NCBI RefSeq assembly: GCF_002914585.1
Contig: NZ_PDDM01000012.1
Location: forward strand, 95,959-159,958
Reading direction: 5' to 3'
Source of the DNA: Pseudanabaena sp. BC1403
GTDB taxonomy: Bacteria > Cyanobacteriota > Cyanobacteriia > Pseudanabaenales > Pseudanabaenaceae
DNA: 64,000 bases
Shown piece after piece: positions 34,760 through 44,273 of the stretch. Position 1 is the first letter of the stretch. Every line of letters begins with the position of its first letter. The position numbers were made by a program, and so were the translations under genes. Below the pieces are notes generated by a model. That model was not told the DNA's origin, did no database searches, and was given only the letters and a program-made list of their open reading frames with translations.

Positions 34760-34802
34760 TAATGGAGAAAGATATACCCATAGGGTATATCTTTCTCCAT
34801 TA
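34760..34802 (-). terminator. Terminator of NACHT gene
   Basis: Perfect arms of about 20 bp (TAATGGAGAAAGATATACCC) with an almost absent loop overlap the stop codon of the NACHT gene. Confidence 0.75.
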
Positions 34803-37124
34803 CTTCCATTCGCGGATTTCTAGTTCTTTTTGTGGCAACAATAAACTTGCTTCTATTTCTTCACGAATGCCCGTTGTGACTTCGCAATCACTATTGAGGC
34901 AATCGAGTAGTAACTGATTAGCGTCGTAATAGCTTTGTAATACCATATGCTGATTAGGATTAAAGTCCCATTGATTACCAATGTCGCGATGGGTGGCGAT
35001 CGACTCATGCAACTGCTTTACCCAAGCCGCATAGTTGTTTTTACACCATTTCTCAAAACTGGTTTTACTGTGATCGCCATTGGGTAATTTATCACTAAGT
35101 TGTTGTAGCGATTTATGGAATCCTAAATCTACCACCATCCCTAAAATATTGCTCAGGGCATCGCTACAGGCATGGACACAGGCAAAGTCCTTGCTCTTGT
35201 TTAACACACATTCATGTAATAAGTCATCTAAAGCCGCATCTAATAATGCACCTTTATCTAAGGTACAGGCTAGAACGAAATCAGTCACTAGATGCGGTGT
35301 ACGGGACAAAGCCAAATAAAAAGCGCGTTCTGTAGCAGGTTTAGATTCAGGGGGATTACTTTCTGCTTTTTTGTTTGCCCAAGTCAAAAACTCTTGCAGA
35401 TAAGGATCTTTAGAGACAAGGGCATCAATTTGTTGCTTCATTAACTCCACTAATCCGTCAGCACTGCGGAGCATACTTGCGGTCAGCAAAAAGATTTCTC
35501 GCCAATAGGGATCGGTAATATGGTTTACAAGTCCCTGCAAAGAGTCGCCTAATGATTGGAGATTATGACTAGCGACGATCTTTCGTGCCGTGAAATATTC
35601 TTGTAACGCCAAATAGGAGAATGAGAAGATCCCGCGTGCCCGTTCGGCTAGAAGCCCATGTTGAGATTCGATCGCCCTAAGTATTGACGCACTTGCTTGT
35701 TGAATCTCTTCAGGATCGGTACTTGCATCAGGGAGAGCTTGCATATAGTCACTGATATGTTGCTCAATCACACCTTCTTCAAAAAAGTACTGACCTTTCT
35801 CAAAGGTGGCTGAGGCGATTTGACTCAATAGCTTCAGCTTCTGCGGCAGCAAAAATCCTTGATATACTTGATCCCTTTCAATGCCTCTTGCTTCATCCCA
35901 TTTCCCTAGTAGCAGATCCATACCTTGCTTATAAAATTCCGCTTGCTTCAGAGGAAACTTATCTTGGCGTTGAAATATGGAGCAGGCTAAATGCAAAAAT
36001 AGTGGCGTGGTAACCAGTCGGCGAAATCGCCAATTTTCTGGTAATTCCAACTTTTCCATAAACTCTGATGCAGTCACCAGACCCTTTGATTCATTCGTTC
36101 TGCTAAATTCGACGAACCATTTCTGAGCAAAAGCAACTATTTGGGTTTCGGTAAATGGAGAAATCTCTACGTCAGTGAATCCATTGAGTGATAGCCTCTG
36201 AGCCGCCGTGCGACAAGCTACAACAAACTGATTTCGATGATATTTGTCGCAAAATCGACGAACCTCATTTAAAATAATATGCTCATCTTCATGGCAGACT
36301 TCATCCATGCCATCAATTAAGAGTAAAACTCGACCACTTTGCAGGAGTTTCTTAATGATCGCTGGTTGGGAGATATCGGAGGTGAGAAACTCTTGATGGA
36401 TATATTCTAATAAATCTGCATGATGACTATCTTGACAACTTTCGGCAAAATCCCGCAATACAATAAAGATAGGGATTTTATCCGAACCAAACTGATTGCT
36501 GTTACATTGCATTGCTAAATGTTTGAGAAATGTAGACTTGCCAGATCCAGGTCGGCCTAGTACGCGCAGTTTGTTAAACTTTTCTACTGCTTGCATACCA
36601 GAAATCTGGCTTTCTGAGATTTCACCTAATCCGAAGCGATCGATATCTTCTGGCTTGAGGCTATTGATTTCAGAGACTTCTAACCATTGCTGACTAGAGA
36701 TTTGCTCTAAAATATTTACGTCAATATAGATATGATCGATGGAAACAGGACGATTAATATCTAATAGTTGCAAGATGCCGCATTGATGGTTGATCTTATC
36801 CATTCGTTGCGATCGCACCATCTGTACCAAAGCATCTATTCCTAAGTTTGCTATATCATCAATAGTTTTATTGCTGTCAGTGCGATCAATATAGTCTAAT
36901 GGAGGGTTAAGAGCAATATCTCGCCAATCCAAATCTAATCTTGTACAAAGCTCAAAAAATGTATAACGTTCGATCGCTTGTCCCGCAAAAAAACGCCAAA
37001 TTGGTTGTCTCGTTTTAATTCCTACTTCGTTAGCTAGATACTCCTGTGTCCATCCTTTAGCGATAAATTGCTGTTTAGCTTTTTTGGCTCCAGATGACGA
37101 TGTTTGTAGTGATCGCTTTGCCAT
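34800..37124 (-). CDS. HTH-NACHT NTPase (STAND family)
   Basis: The 774-residue protein begins with a helix-turn-helix-like domain (about 18-72, GWTQEYLANEVGIKTRQPIW) and a linker, then a NACHT ATPase: Walker A GRPGSGKST at 190-198, Walker B LLLIDGMDE around 268-275, and the sensor region CRTAAQRL. The C-terminal 250 residues are helical without obvious repeats but contain FSYLALQEYF, a conserved NACHT winged-helix end, and a terminal region seen in cyanobacterial relatives. STAND NTPases of this type are switches; bacterial NACHT proteins are known to protect against phages. No signalling effector gene is adjacent, so any effector must be in cis or elsewhere. Confidence 0.82.
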   Translation of the reverse strand: MAKRSLQTSSSGAKKAKQQFIAKGWTQEYLANEVGIKTRQPIWRFFAGQAIERYTFFELCTRLDLDWRDIALNPPLDYIDRTDSNKTIDDIANLGIDALVQMVRSQRMDKINHQCGILQLLDINRPVSIDHIYIDVNILEQISSQQWLEVSEINSLKPEDIDRFGLGEISESQISGMQAVEKFNKLRVLGRPGSGKSTFLKHLAMQCNSNQFGSDKIPIFIVLRDFAESCQDSHHADLLEYIHQEFLTSDISQPAIIKKLLQSGRVLLLIDGMDEVCHEDEHIILNEVRRFCDKYHRNQFVVACRTAAQRLSLNGFTDVEISPFTETQIVAFAQKWFVEFSRTNESKGLVTASEFMEKLELPENWRFRRLVTTPLFLHLACSIFQRQDKFPLKQAEFYKQGMDLLLGKWDEARGIERDQVYQGFLLPQKLKLLSQIASATFEKGQYFFEEGVIEQHISDYMQALPDASTDPEEIQQASASILRAIESQHGLLAERARGIFSFSYLALQEYFTARKIVASHNLQSLGDSLQGLVNHITDPYWREIFLLTASMLRSADGLVELMKQQIDALVSKDPYLQEFLTWANKKAESNPPESKPATERAFYLALSRTPHLVTDFVLACTLDKGALLDAALDDLLHECVLNKSKDFACVHACSDALSNILGMVVDLGFHKSLQQLSDKLPNGDHSKTSFEKWCKNNYAAWVKQLHESIATHRDIGNQWDFNPNQHMVLQSYYDANQLLLDCLNSDCEVTTGIREEIEASLLLPQKELEIREWK

Positions 37125-37508
37125 AGGTCGTTAAGCTCCAATACTTTTTTAATGCTTTCGTTATCCAAATCGCAATTAAAAAGTCAGACATACGATTGAA
37201 ATGTATGTATAACTTAATCACATCCAAACAATACGTCTTCAAAGCACGAATAAGTATTTAGTTAACTATCTATTTATGTTTTGTATCAATAGGTAGCATT
37301 TGTGAATTTTGCCTAACAACGTTTGACCGTAAACCTTTTAGGCGCAAAGGGATTGTCAATCATCCCTTTCAGTTAAGGCTGAAACATTAATTAAATATAA
37401 ACAGTATAGTAATTAAGCCCCTTGGATCTAGACAATACAGCGATCGCCCATGCAATTTTGAGCTATCTGTTGATTTTCTTGGTCAGATTTATTTTCTATA
37501 ATATTAGG

Positions 37509-37570
37509 ATAGGAATCCTAAATAGTTTGTGAGAGTGTGCGGCTTATGGCACACTCCCACAAACCATTTA
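37509..37570. repeat. Truncated TATAGCAATCC-family element
   Basis: Starts ATAGGAATCCTAAATAGTTTG and runs through its hairpin (GTGTGCG centre) to CAAACCATTTA, then its right end is replaced by an ATACCAA-family unit at 37571. Confidence 0.6.
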
Positions 37571-37660
37571 ATACCAAAACGCAAAATGGCTACGCCATTT
37601 TGTATTTTTAAAACCCTTACGGGGTTTTGTTTTTAATTCACAGAATTGTTGTCACACACT
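37571..37660. repeat. ATACCAA-family element, degenerate right end
   Basis: ATACCAAAACGCAAAATGGC, GGCTACGCC, CCCTTACGGGG and TTTTTAATTCACAGAATTG follow in the same order as in 29010-29112. The right terminal repeat is not preserved. Confidence 0.65.
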
Positions 37661-38128
37661 CATTTTATTTCATCACCCATCACTTTTTCATTGCTTACAT
37701 CAAGGACATCACCGCTCGCGCTATCCCACTCCTTAGACATCCTTCTCTTTTGATTCCTTAGAAGCGATCATTAGTTCTCTTTTTTTAGTTGCGATTGTCT
37801 TTATCATTCCACTACATTTCATTACCATTGGCTAGGTAAGTGGTTCATTGAGTCTGCTCATCATTCAATTCATCATCTCAAGTGCACTTTCCATTATGGT
37901 CTTTATTTCACCTTCTGGGATAAATTGTTAAATACTCAAGACACTAGTTATGAGAAGAGATTTAATGAACAATCTCCTAAGAAATAATAAAGAGTGATTA
38001 CAATTTGTATCATACTCAATCAATTCATTCAGAAAATCAAACGTTCGCCTGTCACAGTGGTTTTAGAAACCCAGAGATATTAATTCGACTCGGGTAAATA
38101 GTTCTCAAACCAAATTAAGGAGTCAATC
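37661..38128. other. Long gap without recognised gene
   Basis: The stretch from the NACHT start (37125) to the CsbD gene is 1.0 kb. Apart from the two repeat units at 37509-37660 I see no coding frame, RNA gene or hairpin that I can support. The T-rich part at 37661-37940 may be decayed coding sequence. Confidence 0.4.
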
Positions 38129-38311
38129 ATGAGTTTAGAAAATAGAGTTACAGCAACTGCTAAAAATGTTGAAGGCAAAGTGCAAGAAGCAGTCGGAGAT
38201 ATGACTGGTGACACTAAAAATCAGTTAGAAGGCAAGGCAAAGCAAGCTGAAGCAAAAGTTCGTCATGCTGCTGAAGATGTCAAAGACGAAGCCAAAAAAA
38301 TTATTGACTAG
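38129..38311 (+). CDS. CsbD-family stress protein
   Basis: The 60-residue, highly charged protein matches the CsbD family (AKNVEGKVQEAVGDMTGD, QLEGKAKQAEAKVRHAAEDVKDEAKK). CsbD-like proteins are small, helical and abundant under general stress; molecular function is unknown. AAGGAG precedes the ATG by 9 bases. It is followed by a small membrane protein gene on the same strand, a pairing common in stress-induced loci. Confidence 0.88.
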   Translation: MSLENRVTATAKNVEGKVQEAVGDMTGDTKNQLEGKAKQAEAKVRHAAEDVKDEAKKIID

Positions 38312-38427
38312 CAGTTCTTTGTTACAAATCTTGCAGTTCAAGATTTGTAACAATTGATTTAGCTACCCATGATGTGGATGGCATCAGCAATTTTCTATCA
38401 ATTTACTTTAACGAGAAAGAGAAAATC

Positions 38428-38580
38428 ATGTTAAATCTAATCTGGACTGGCGTTGGTGTACTTATTATTCTCTGGATTTTAGGATTCTCAATTAACGTTG
38501 GAGGCGGCTTAATCCATATACTTTTGGTTTTAGCAGTGATTGGGATTGTCTACAACTTACTTATAGGGCGAACAGTCTAA
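38428..38580 (+). CDS. Small membrane protein (DUF5670/lmo0937-like)
   Basis: The 50-residue protein has two hydrophobic helices (about 4-19 and 28-46) joined by NVGGGLIH, the signature of the lmo0937/DUF5670 family (LWILGF, GGLIHILLVLAVI). The start at 38428 is chosen because the fold begins there and GAGAAAGAGAAA precedes it; the frame upstream to 38374 shows no coding character. The gene follows CsbD by 116 bases and is closed by a hairpin. Function is unknown; the context suggests envelope stress. Confidence 0.82.
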   Translation: MLNLIWTGVGVLIILWILGFSINVGGGLIHILLVLAVIGIVYNLLIGRTV

Positions 38581-38605
38581 TCAACCAATATTCAACTAGA
38601 GGTTG

Positions 38606-38634
38606 GGATAGGCGGCGCTTTGCGCCGCCTATCC
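38606..38634. terminator. Hairpin after small membrane protein gene
   Basis: GGATAGGCGGCGC and its exact complement enclose TTT, between convergent genes. Confidence 0.75.
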
Positions 38635-38655
38635 TTGTTGCTTTTTCAGTAAGTC

Positions 38656-41193
38656 CTAATTAAGTTGTGCTTGTAGTAACAAAGTAGCTTCATGGGCAGG
38701 AACGGGACGACTGAAAAGATAGCCCTGTACGGCTTCACAATCAAGCGATCGCAAAAATTCTAATTGCTCTTTGCGCTCTACACCTTCCGCAATCACCCTA
38801 AGATTAAGACTATGAGCCATTGCAATAATTGCTGAGGTAATTGCGGCATCATCTTTATTCTGAGGAGTTTCGCGAATAAAGCTAGCATCAATTTTGACCT
38901 TACTAACAGGCAGCAATCGTAAATAACTCAGCGAAGAATAGCCAGTCCCAAAATCATCAATCGATACGCTCATTCCTAAGGATTTTAACTCCTTTAACAT
39001 CGTAATCGTTATATGTTGGTCTTGCATTACCAAGCTTTCAGTAATTTCTATTTCTAAATATTGAGGCTCTAAATCTGTCTCTGCAAGGATTTTCATAATG
39101 CGATCGCAAAGATCGATTACTTGAAATTGTTTTGCAGAGAAATTTACTGCCATCCGAATTGGTGGTAATCCCTGCTTTTGCCATTCCCGATTTTGCTCAC
39201 AGGCAGTTCGCAACACCCATTCGCCCAAGCGCACGATCAAGCCATGCTCTTCCGCAGCTGGAATGAATTGATTAGGGGGAACCCACCCGAGTTCAGGATG
39301 GAGCCATCGTGCCAATGCCTCCATACAATCAACCTCGCCAGTGACAAGATTAATTTGTGGTTGATAGAAAACCTGAAACTCTGAACGCTCCAGAGCTTGA
39401 CGAATCCCATACTCGATCGCTACATATTCCTTAACTTTTGCCCCGATCGCATGGTTATAGAGTTGATAATGATTACGCCCACGCTCTTTCGCTCGAAACA
39501 TTGCGGTATCAGCATTTTTCATCAAAGCCTCTTCATCTATACCGTCATTGGGATAGAGACTAATGCCAATACTAGTACCAATATAAAGTGACATTTCTTC
39601 GACGAAGAAAGGGTTTTCAAAGGATTGTAAAATCATTTGGGCGAATTGTTGAATTGACTCTACACTTTGCAGCTCTGGGACAAGAATCATAAACTCATCT
39701 CCCCCCATCCGTGCCAAGAAAGTCTTATCAATCATGCATTCGCTCAGCCTTTTAGCAACTTCAATAAGGAGGCGATCGCCTGCGGCATGTCCCATCGTGT
39801 CGTTTACTAACTTAAAGCGATCTAAATCAAGAAACATTACCGCTAATATTGGTGGAATGATGTTGATTTCGGAAATACTATGGTGATCGAGATAGATTTG
39901 CAATTGATCATGGGCATTTACTAAAGCCGTTGAAAGGCGATCGCGAAAAAGAACACGATTTGGTAAATTGGTGAGAGAGTCATGAAAAGCGAGATGTTCG
40001 ATCTCAGCTTTAGCCCGCTTGCTTTCCGTAATATCTTCAACCGTTCCCTCAAAATAGAGGATATTCCCAGCCTTATCCCGCACTGCATGAACATTCTCTG
40101 AAGTCCAAATGATTGATTTGTCTTGACGATAAACCTCAGACTCAAAAAGTTTAACTTCCTCTTGTTCTTCTAAAAGTTTGATTAACTCCAACCGACGTTG
40201 AGGATCAACATAAAGTTGATGCTCGATATCCGTAAGATTAGTAATCAAATCTTCAGGAGATCCATATCCATATATTTCAGCTAACATTGGATTGGCAATT
40301 AAAAATTTTCCATCAACAGTTGACTGAAAAATCCCTTCGATCGCATGTTCAAAAATACCACGATACTTAGCTTCAGCCCTTTTGAGTGCTTCTTCAGACT
40401 GTATTTTTTGAGTGACATCATTTACTAAAATTAGTTCGCATTTTCGATTTTGATAGTCCAGCGTATGTGCTGAAACATCCACAAAAATCTGTGTGCCATC
40501 TTTTTTGCAATGTCTCCATACTTCAGGCACACTAAATCCAGTTGACACCTTGGAGATCACCTCTAAGAGTTTTGGAATATCTTCAGAAGGACGAATGTCT
40601 TGCAATGTCATCGATAGAAATTCATCTTCACTATAGCCATAGTGATTTATTGCAGCCTGATTTACTGCCAAAAAGCCCAGTGTTTCCATATCATAAATCC
40701 ACATGGGGTTTGGATTATTCTCGAATAGATAGCGAGTCCGATTTTCAAAATCTTGCTGATTCTTCGCGGTTCGTTCCCAATCAGTAATATCTTCAAATCG
40801 ATTCACAAAATGCGGCTCTTTCGAGCCGCTAACATCAAGATCGGAGCTTTGGAGGACTTGCACAATTTGTCCATCTTCACGGATATAACGCACATTGATA
40901 TAACAATGATCAATTTCTCCCGACAGCAATCGCTCCTTAAGAAAATAGTAAGCGGATAAATCATCAGGATGACAAATCTGCTCATACTTAAGTTGGCAAA
41001 TTTGCTCAGAGCTATATCCTAATAAATCGCAAAAAGATACGCTAATTCCCCGAATTTGGTCATCTAGAGTTGTCTCAAAAACACCCACAGTACTATTCTC
41101 GATGCATTTAGCAATTCGCATCAAGTTTTTGAGACGCTCTTGCTTGAGGATCTCTTGATATATGGGATTAAGATGTTTATATCTTTCAGCCAA
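38656..41193 (-). CDS. PAS-PAS-PAS-GGDEF-EAL c-di-GMP signalling protein
   Basis: The 845-residue soluble protein carries three PAS domains (about 25-145, 150-265, 275-395), each with its PAC-like end, then a GGDEF domain with intact ARMGGDEF near 497 and an EAL domain with MEALARW near 625 and the DDFGTGYSSL loop. Both catalytic motifs look complete, so it may both make and break cyclic di-GMP, with PAS domains sensing small ligands, light or redox state. It has no membrane segment. The gene lies 23 bases downstream of the CbiX-like gene on the same strand. Confidence 0.9.
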   Translation of the reverse strand: MAERYKHLNPIYQEILKQERLKNLMRIAKCIENSTVGVFETTLDDQIRGISVSFCDLLGYSSEQICQLKYEQICHPDDLSAYYFLKERLLSGEIDHCYINVRYIREDGQIVQVLQSSDLDVSGSKEPHFVNRFEDITDWERTAKNQQDFENRTRYLFENNPNPMWIYDMETLGFLAVNQAAINHYGYSEDEFLSMTLQDIRPSEDIPKLLEVISKVSTGFSVPEVWRHCKKDGTQIFVDVSAHTLDYQNRKCELILVNDVTQKIQSEEALKRAEAKYRGIFEHAIEGIFQSTVDGKFLIANPMLAEIYGYGSPEDLITNLTDIEHQLYVDPQRRLELIKLLEEQEEVKLFESEVYRQDKSIIWTSENVHAVRDKAGNILYFEGTVEDITESKRAKAEIEHLAFHDSLTNLPNRVLFRDRLSTALVNAHDQLQIYLDHHSISEINIIPPILAVMFLDLDRFKLVNDTMGHAAGDRLLIEVAKRLSECMIDKTFLARMGGDEFMILVPELQSVESIQQFAQMILQSFENPFFVEEMSLYIGTSIGISLYPNDGIDEEALMKNADTAMFRAKERGRNHYQLYNHAIGAKVKEYVAIEYGIRQALERSEFQVFYQPQINLVTGEVDCMEALARWLHPELGWVPPNQFIPAAEEHGLIVRLGEWVLRTACEQNREWQKQGLPPIRMAVNFSAKQFQVIDLCDRIMKILAETDLEPQYLEIEITESLVMQDQHITITMLKELKSLGMSVSIDDFGTGYSSLSYLRLLPVSKVKIDASFIRETPQNKDDAAITSAIIAMAHSLNLRVIAEGVERKEQLEFLRSLDCEAVQGYLFSRPVPAHEATLLLQAQLN

Positions 41194-41216
41194 CTTTTTT
41201 TACCTTGTCGGTCTTA

Positions 41217-41951
41217 CTAGGCGAACTTCAATGCTAAATCTACAATCTGCTCATTTGATAATGGCACAGGTAACTGCTGAATCTGAATGCGATCGCTATA
41301 TGGTTTTAGTTTATTAGAGATCGCTTCAGTGATCCCACCCTCGGTTAAAAAATACGGCAACACTGTGACTTTATTTGTTCCCTGTGATATTAAATTCTCG
41401 ATTTGAGTCTCAATTTTTGGCTCTACTCCCCAGTAGGCTGCGATCGCTTGAATCTGTTTTGCCAAGTCCTCAACCACTTGATTTGCCCCAGCCCGACGAC
41501 TTCCATGCGCCATTAAAATGCGTCCCTGATTTTCTAATTTACTTTGTTCAGTATATTTCGCAAAGTGTTGTAATAGTAAACTGGGAATCTGAAAAGCTGT
41601 GCCTAAGTGAGCTGTTGTCCGAAATCTAAGCTTATTTGGCAGCAAATCGGGAAATGTTGTTTGTAAATTACTTTGGGCGATCGCAACTTGTTCAGGAATA
41701 TCATCGCTGACATGCACACCTTCTAGTAAGAACAAAGGCAAGATCGTAATTTCGGAAATGCCAACTTTGATTACCTCAGTTGCAAACTTTTCTAATTGTT
41801 GCGATAGGCTAAGTTCCTGTCCTTCCAGACACCCGCCGCTGATATAGCGATCACTTTGCGATCGCGCCACTGTGACTAAATTTTGTAATGCTATCCATGA
41901 ACGGCGATCGCTACTGCCATGGGTTACCAAAAAAAGGGCTGCGGCTTTCAT
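41217..41951 (-). CDS. CbiX-like sirohydrochlorin chelatase family protein
   Basis: The 244-residue protein has two CbiX-type half-domains, the first beginning LFLVTHGSSDRRS and the second RILMAHGSRRAGAN, each with the metal-binding and catalytic histidine. Double-domain CbiX/SirB-type proteins insert cobalt, nickel or iron into sirohydrochlorin for cobalamin, F430 or sirohaem. Metal specificity cannot be told. It is divergent from hflX; a perfect 34-bp palindrome with TATAAT on each strand lies between them. A PAS-GGDEF-EAL gene follows 23 bases downstream. Confidence 0.82.
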   Translation of the reverse strand: MKAAALFLVTHGSSDRRSWIALQNLVTVARSQSDRYISGGCLEGQELSLSQQLEKFATEVIKVGISEITILPLFLLEGVHVSDDIPEQVAIAQSNLQTTFPDLLPNKLRFRTTAHLGTAFQIPSLLLQHFAKYTEQSKLENQGRILMAHGSRRAGANQVVEDLAKQIQAIAAYWGVEPKIETQIENLISQGTNKVTVLPYFLTEGGITEAISNKLKPYSDRIQIQQLPVPLSNEQIVDLALKFA

Positions 41952-41959
41952 CGCATCAT

Positions 41960-41993
41960 ACTCAGTATAATTGTAGTGACAATTATACTGAGT
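41960..41993. promoter_or_regulatory. Symmetric divergent promoter-like palindrome
   Basis: Fifteen-bp perfect arms (ACTCAGTATAATTGT) surround AGTG. Each arm carries TATAAT (plus strand 41966-41971; minus strand 41987-41982), so it can provide a -10 box toward both the CbiX-like gene and hflX. It could alternatively be an operator or a small inserted palindrome. It contains the in-frame TGA that closes the hflX frame upstream. Confidence 0.45.
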
Positions 41994-42183
41994 AACGCAT
42001 ATCGAAACTATTTACGGAAAAACTCAAGGACTAAAGGCGCATCAATTAAAGCAACTAGATCGGCTATATCGATCGCGCTTACCTCAAGATAGCCTTGTCA
42101 CACCCGAATTAGCTCAACGCCTTGCCGCAGTAAGTGCTGAGCTCAAAGAATCTATCTGCATCTATATCAATCGACGCGGACAG

Positions 42184-43671
42184 GTGATCCGTGTCGCGAT
42201 CGGTACACCCAATCAAACCAAGATCCCACCCTTGGAATTACCGCGTTATGGTAGCGATCGCCTCAGTGGATTGCGCTGCATTTGTTCAAGTCCTGATGCT
42301 GAGTACCCCAATCCCACCGACTTAACGGCGATGTTGATGCAACGTCTTGATGCATTGGTAATTTTGACAGCAAATCTTAAAGGTCATACTGAGCGCGGCT
42401 ATTTGGCTCATTTATTGCCAGCTACAGATACAGAATTACCCGAACAGCAGGATGCTTGGCGAGTGTCCAAACTGTTGACGATTGAAGCGCTAGCGAAGCA
42501 AGATTTCTTAGAATTAGTGGAAGGGCTAGAAGAAGAATTTAGCCGTAATTTTGCTGGCCGCGCCACCGACGACAATCAAGATCGGGTGATGCTAGTAGGA
42601 TTGATGCATCAAAAAGAAAAATCTGACTCCATGCCCTTTGCAATGATTGAACTCGGTCATTTGGTGGAAAGCGCAGGCGGCAAAGTGTTAGATGCTCTCT
42701 GGCAAAAACGCGAGCGCCCCCATCCTCAGACCGTTCTCGGTGAAGGCAAGGTATTAGAACTAGCGATCGCCGCACAGACTAAAGGGGCAAATCTTGTGGT
42801 ATTTGATCGCGAACTCACGGCTTCCCAAACTCGCAATATCGAAAGAATGATCGGTCTACGAGTTAGCGATCGCACGGAAGTAATTCTCGATATTTTTGCC
42901 CAACGCGCTCAGTCGTCGGAAGGGAAGTTACAAGTAGAGCTAGCTCAACTCGAATATCGCTTACCTCGATTAGCTGGACATGGACAAGCTCTATCCAGAC
43001 TCGGCGGTGGTATTGGCACACGCGGGCCTGGTGAAACTAAATTAGAAACCGATCGCCGTGTAATCCAGAAGCGAATTACGTTCCTTCAGCAGCAAGTTAA
43101 TCATCTGCAAGCACAGCGATCGCGCATTCGCCAAAAGCGTGTCGATCAAGAGGTTCCTACGGTTGCGATCGTTGGTTATACCAATGCTGGCAAATCGACT
43201 TTGCTGAATGCTATGACTAAAGCCGATGTCTATGCTGCCGACAAGTTATTTGCCACCCTCGATCCCACCACGCGCCGCCTCAGACTTACAGGTGAAGATG
43301 ATGAAATCCATACGGTTCTACTTACTGACACTGTAGGATTCATCCATGAATTGCCAAAATCCCTTGTTGATGCTTTTCGCGCCACACTCGAAGAAGTATC
43401 AGAAGCTGATGTACTAGTGCATCTAGTCGATGCTTCTCATTCTGCTTGGGAAGATCAACTCAAATCAGTGGATAAAATCCTCAAAGATATGCCGATCGCT
43501 GTTGGTCCAATTTTATTAGTTTTCAATAAAATCGATGCGGTTGAAGATCCAAAGGCTATTCTAGAGAAATATCCTGACGCGATCGCAATTTCTGCCCTCA
43601 AGCGTCAAGGATTCGAGCAAATGAGTAAGTCTATGCTCAAGTTGATCGAATATGCGATCGGTGAACTGTAA
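42184..43671 (+). CDS. hflX: GTPase HflX (true start uncertain, probably upstream)
   Basis: HflX is a ribosome-binding GTPase that splits stalled 70S ribosomes. The N-terminal HflX domain (GEGKVLELA region, the GIGTRGPGETKLE motif) and the G domain (GYTNAGKST, DTVGFI, NKID) are complete. The first canonical start is the GTG at 42184, giving 495 residues. But the frame stays open back to 41992, and the 60 residues encoded there (ETIYGKTQGLKAHQLKQL, RLPQDSLVTPELAQRLAAVS, CIYINRRGQ) look like the normal conserved N-terminus of cyanobacterial HflX. No ATG, GTG or TTG occurs in that stretch, so translation may start at a rare codon. Confidence 0.9.
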   Translation: MIRVAIGTPNQTKIPPLELPRYGSDRLSGLRCICSSPDAEYPNPTDLTAMLMQRLDALVILTANLKGHTERGYLAHLLPATDTELPEQQDAWRVSKLLTIEALAKQDFLELVEGLEEEFSRNFAGRATDDNQDRVMLVGLMHQKEKSDSMPFAMIELGHLVESAGGKVLDALWQKRERPHPQTVLGEGKVLELAIAAQTKGANLVVFDRELTASQTRNIERMIGLRVSDRTEVILDIFAQRAQSSEGKLQVELAQLEYRLPRLAGHGQALSRLGGGIGTRGPGETKLETDRRVIQKRITFLQQQVNHLQAQRSRIRQKRVDQEVPTVAIVGYTNAGKSTLLNAMTKADVYAADKLFATLDPTTRRLRLTGEDDEIHTVLLTDTVGFIHELPKSLVDAFRATLEEVSEADVLVHLVDASHSAWEDQLKSVDKILKDMPIAVGPILLVFNKIDAVEDPKAILEKYPDAIAISALKRQGFEQMSKSMLKLIEYAIGEL

Positions 43672-43702
43672 CAGTTAGATGGTGCTTTGCGCCATCTAAC
43701 TG
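43672..43702. terminator. Bidirectional terminator of hflX and Uma2 gene
   Basis: CAGTTAGATGGTGC and GCGCCATCTAACTG pair around TTT between the convergent genes. The stop codon of the Uma2 gene is inside the stem. Confidence 0.75.
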
Positions 43703-44265
43703 AATAAAACATCTTCATAAAGATCCGTAAATTTCCCTTCAAAGTTAATGCTTGATAGTTGAAAAATATCTTGCTCTCCAGAATACGATTTTAAAAACCA
43801 AATTCCTTCTTCATTGCGGCGAAAGCAGTCAAGGCGTTGACGTTTGGTATTCACTAAAACATATTCTTCGAGACTCTCTATTTGTTGATAATCGGCAAAT
43901 TTATCACCACGATCAAACGCTTCAGTAGATTTAGATAAAACTTCAATGATTAGCTTTGGGAATCTCTTTTGATTTTGTGATTGTGTATCTCTAGGATCGC
44001 AAGTCACCATCACATCTGGATAATAAAAGCGATTTAACAAATCTATTCTCGCTTTCATGTCTGACATATAGACTCGGCAATTAGAGCCGCGTAAATGATT
44101 GCGGATTACAAAAGCCATGTTTAATGAGATCGTAACATGGGGATCGTTTGCGCCAGCCATCGCATAAACATATCCATCAATATATTCGTGTTTAATTTCG
44201 CTTTTCTCTTCCATTGCGAGGTATTCGTCTGGAGTGATGTAATCAAACTTTGGTGCTGCTATCAT
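43696..44265 (-). CDS. Uma2-family endonuclease-like protein (copy 1)
   Basis: The 189-residue protein is of the Uma2/DUF820 family, a PD-(D/E)XK-type restriction-endonuclease fold very frequent in cyanobacteria. The start TPDEYLAMEE, KHEYIDGYVYAMAGANDPH, YPDVMVTCDP, KLIIEVLSKSTEAFDRGDKFADYQ and EYVLVNTKRQ segments are typical, with the acidic Asp/Glu-x-Lys-like residues in PDVMV and IIEVLS. Activity and target are unknown. It lies eight bases downstream of a second Uma2 gene on the same strand, as a tandem pair. Confidence 0.85.
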   Translation of the reverse strand: MIAAPKFDYITPDEYLAMEEKSEIKHEYIDGYVYAMAGANDPHVTISLNMAFVIRNHLRGSNCRVYMSDMKARIDLLNRFYYPDVMVTCDPRDTQSQNQKRFPKLIIEVLSKSTEAFDRGDKFADYQQIESLEEYVLVNTKRQRLDCFRRNEEGIWFLKSYSGEQDIFQLSSINFEGKFTDLYEDVLFS

Positions 44266-44273
44266 AATTTACC

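Noticed and set aside
37661..38128. Possible small genes in the 1-kb gap before the CsbD gene
   Set aside because: Only short frames broken by stops; no ribosome sites or recognisable text.
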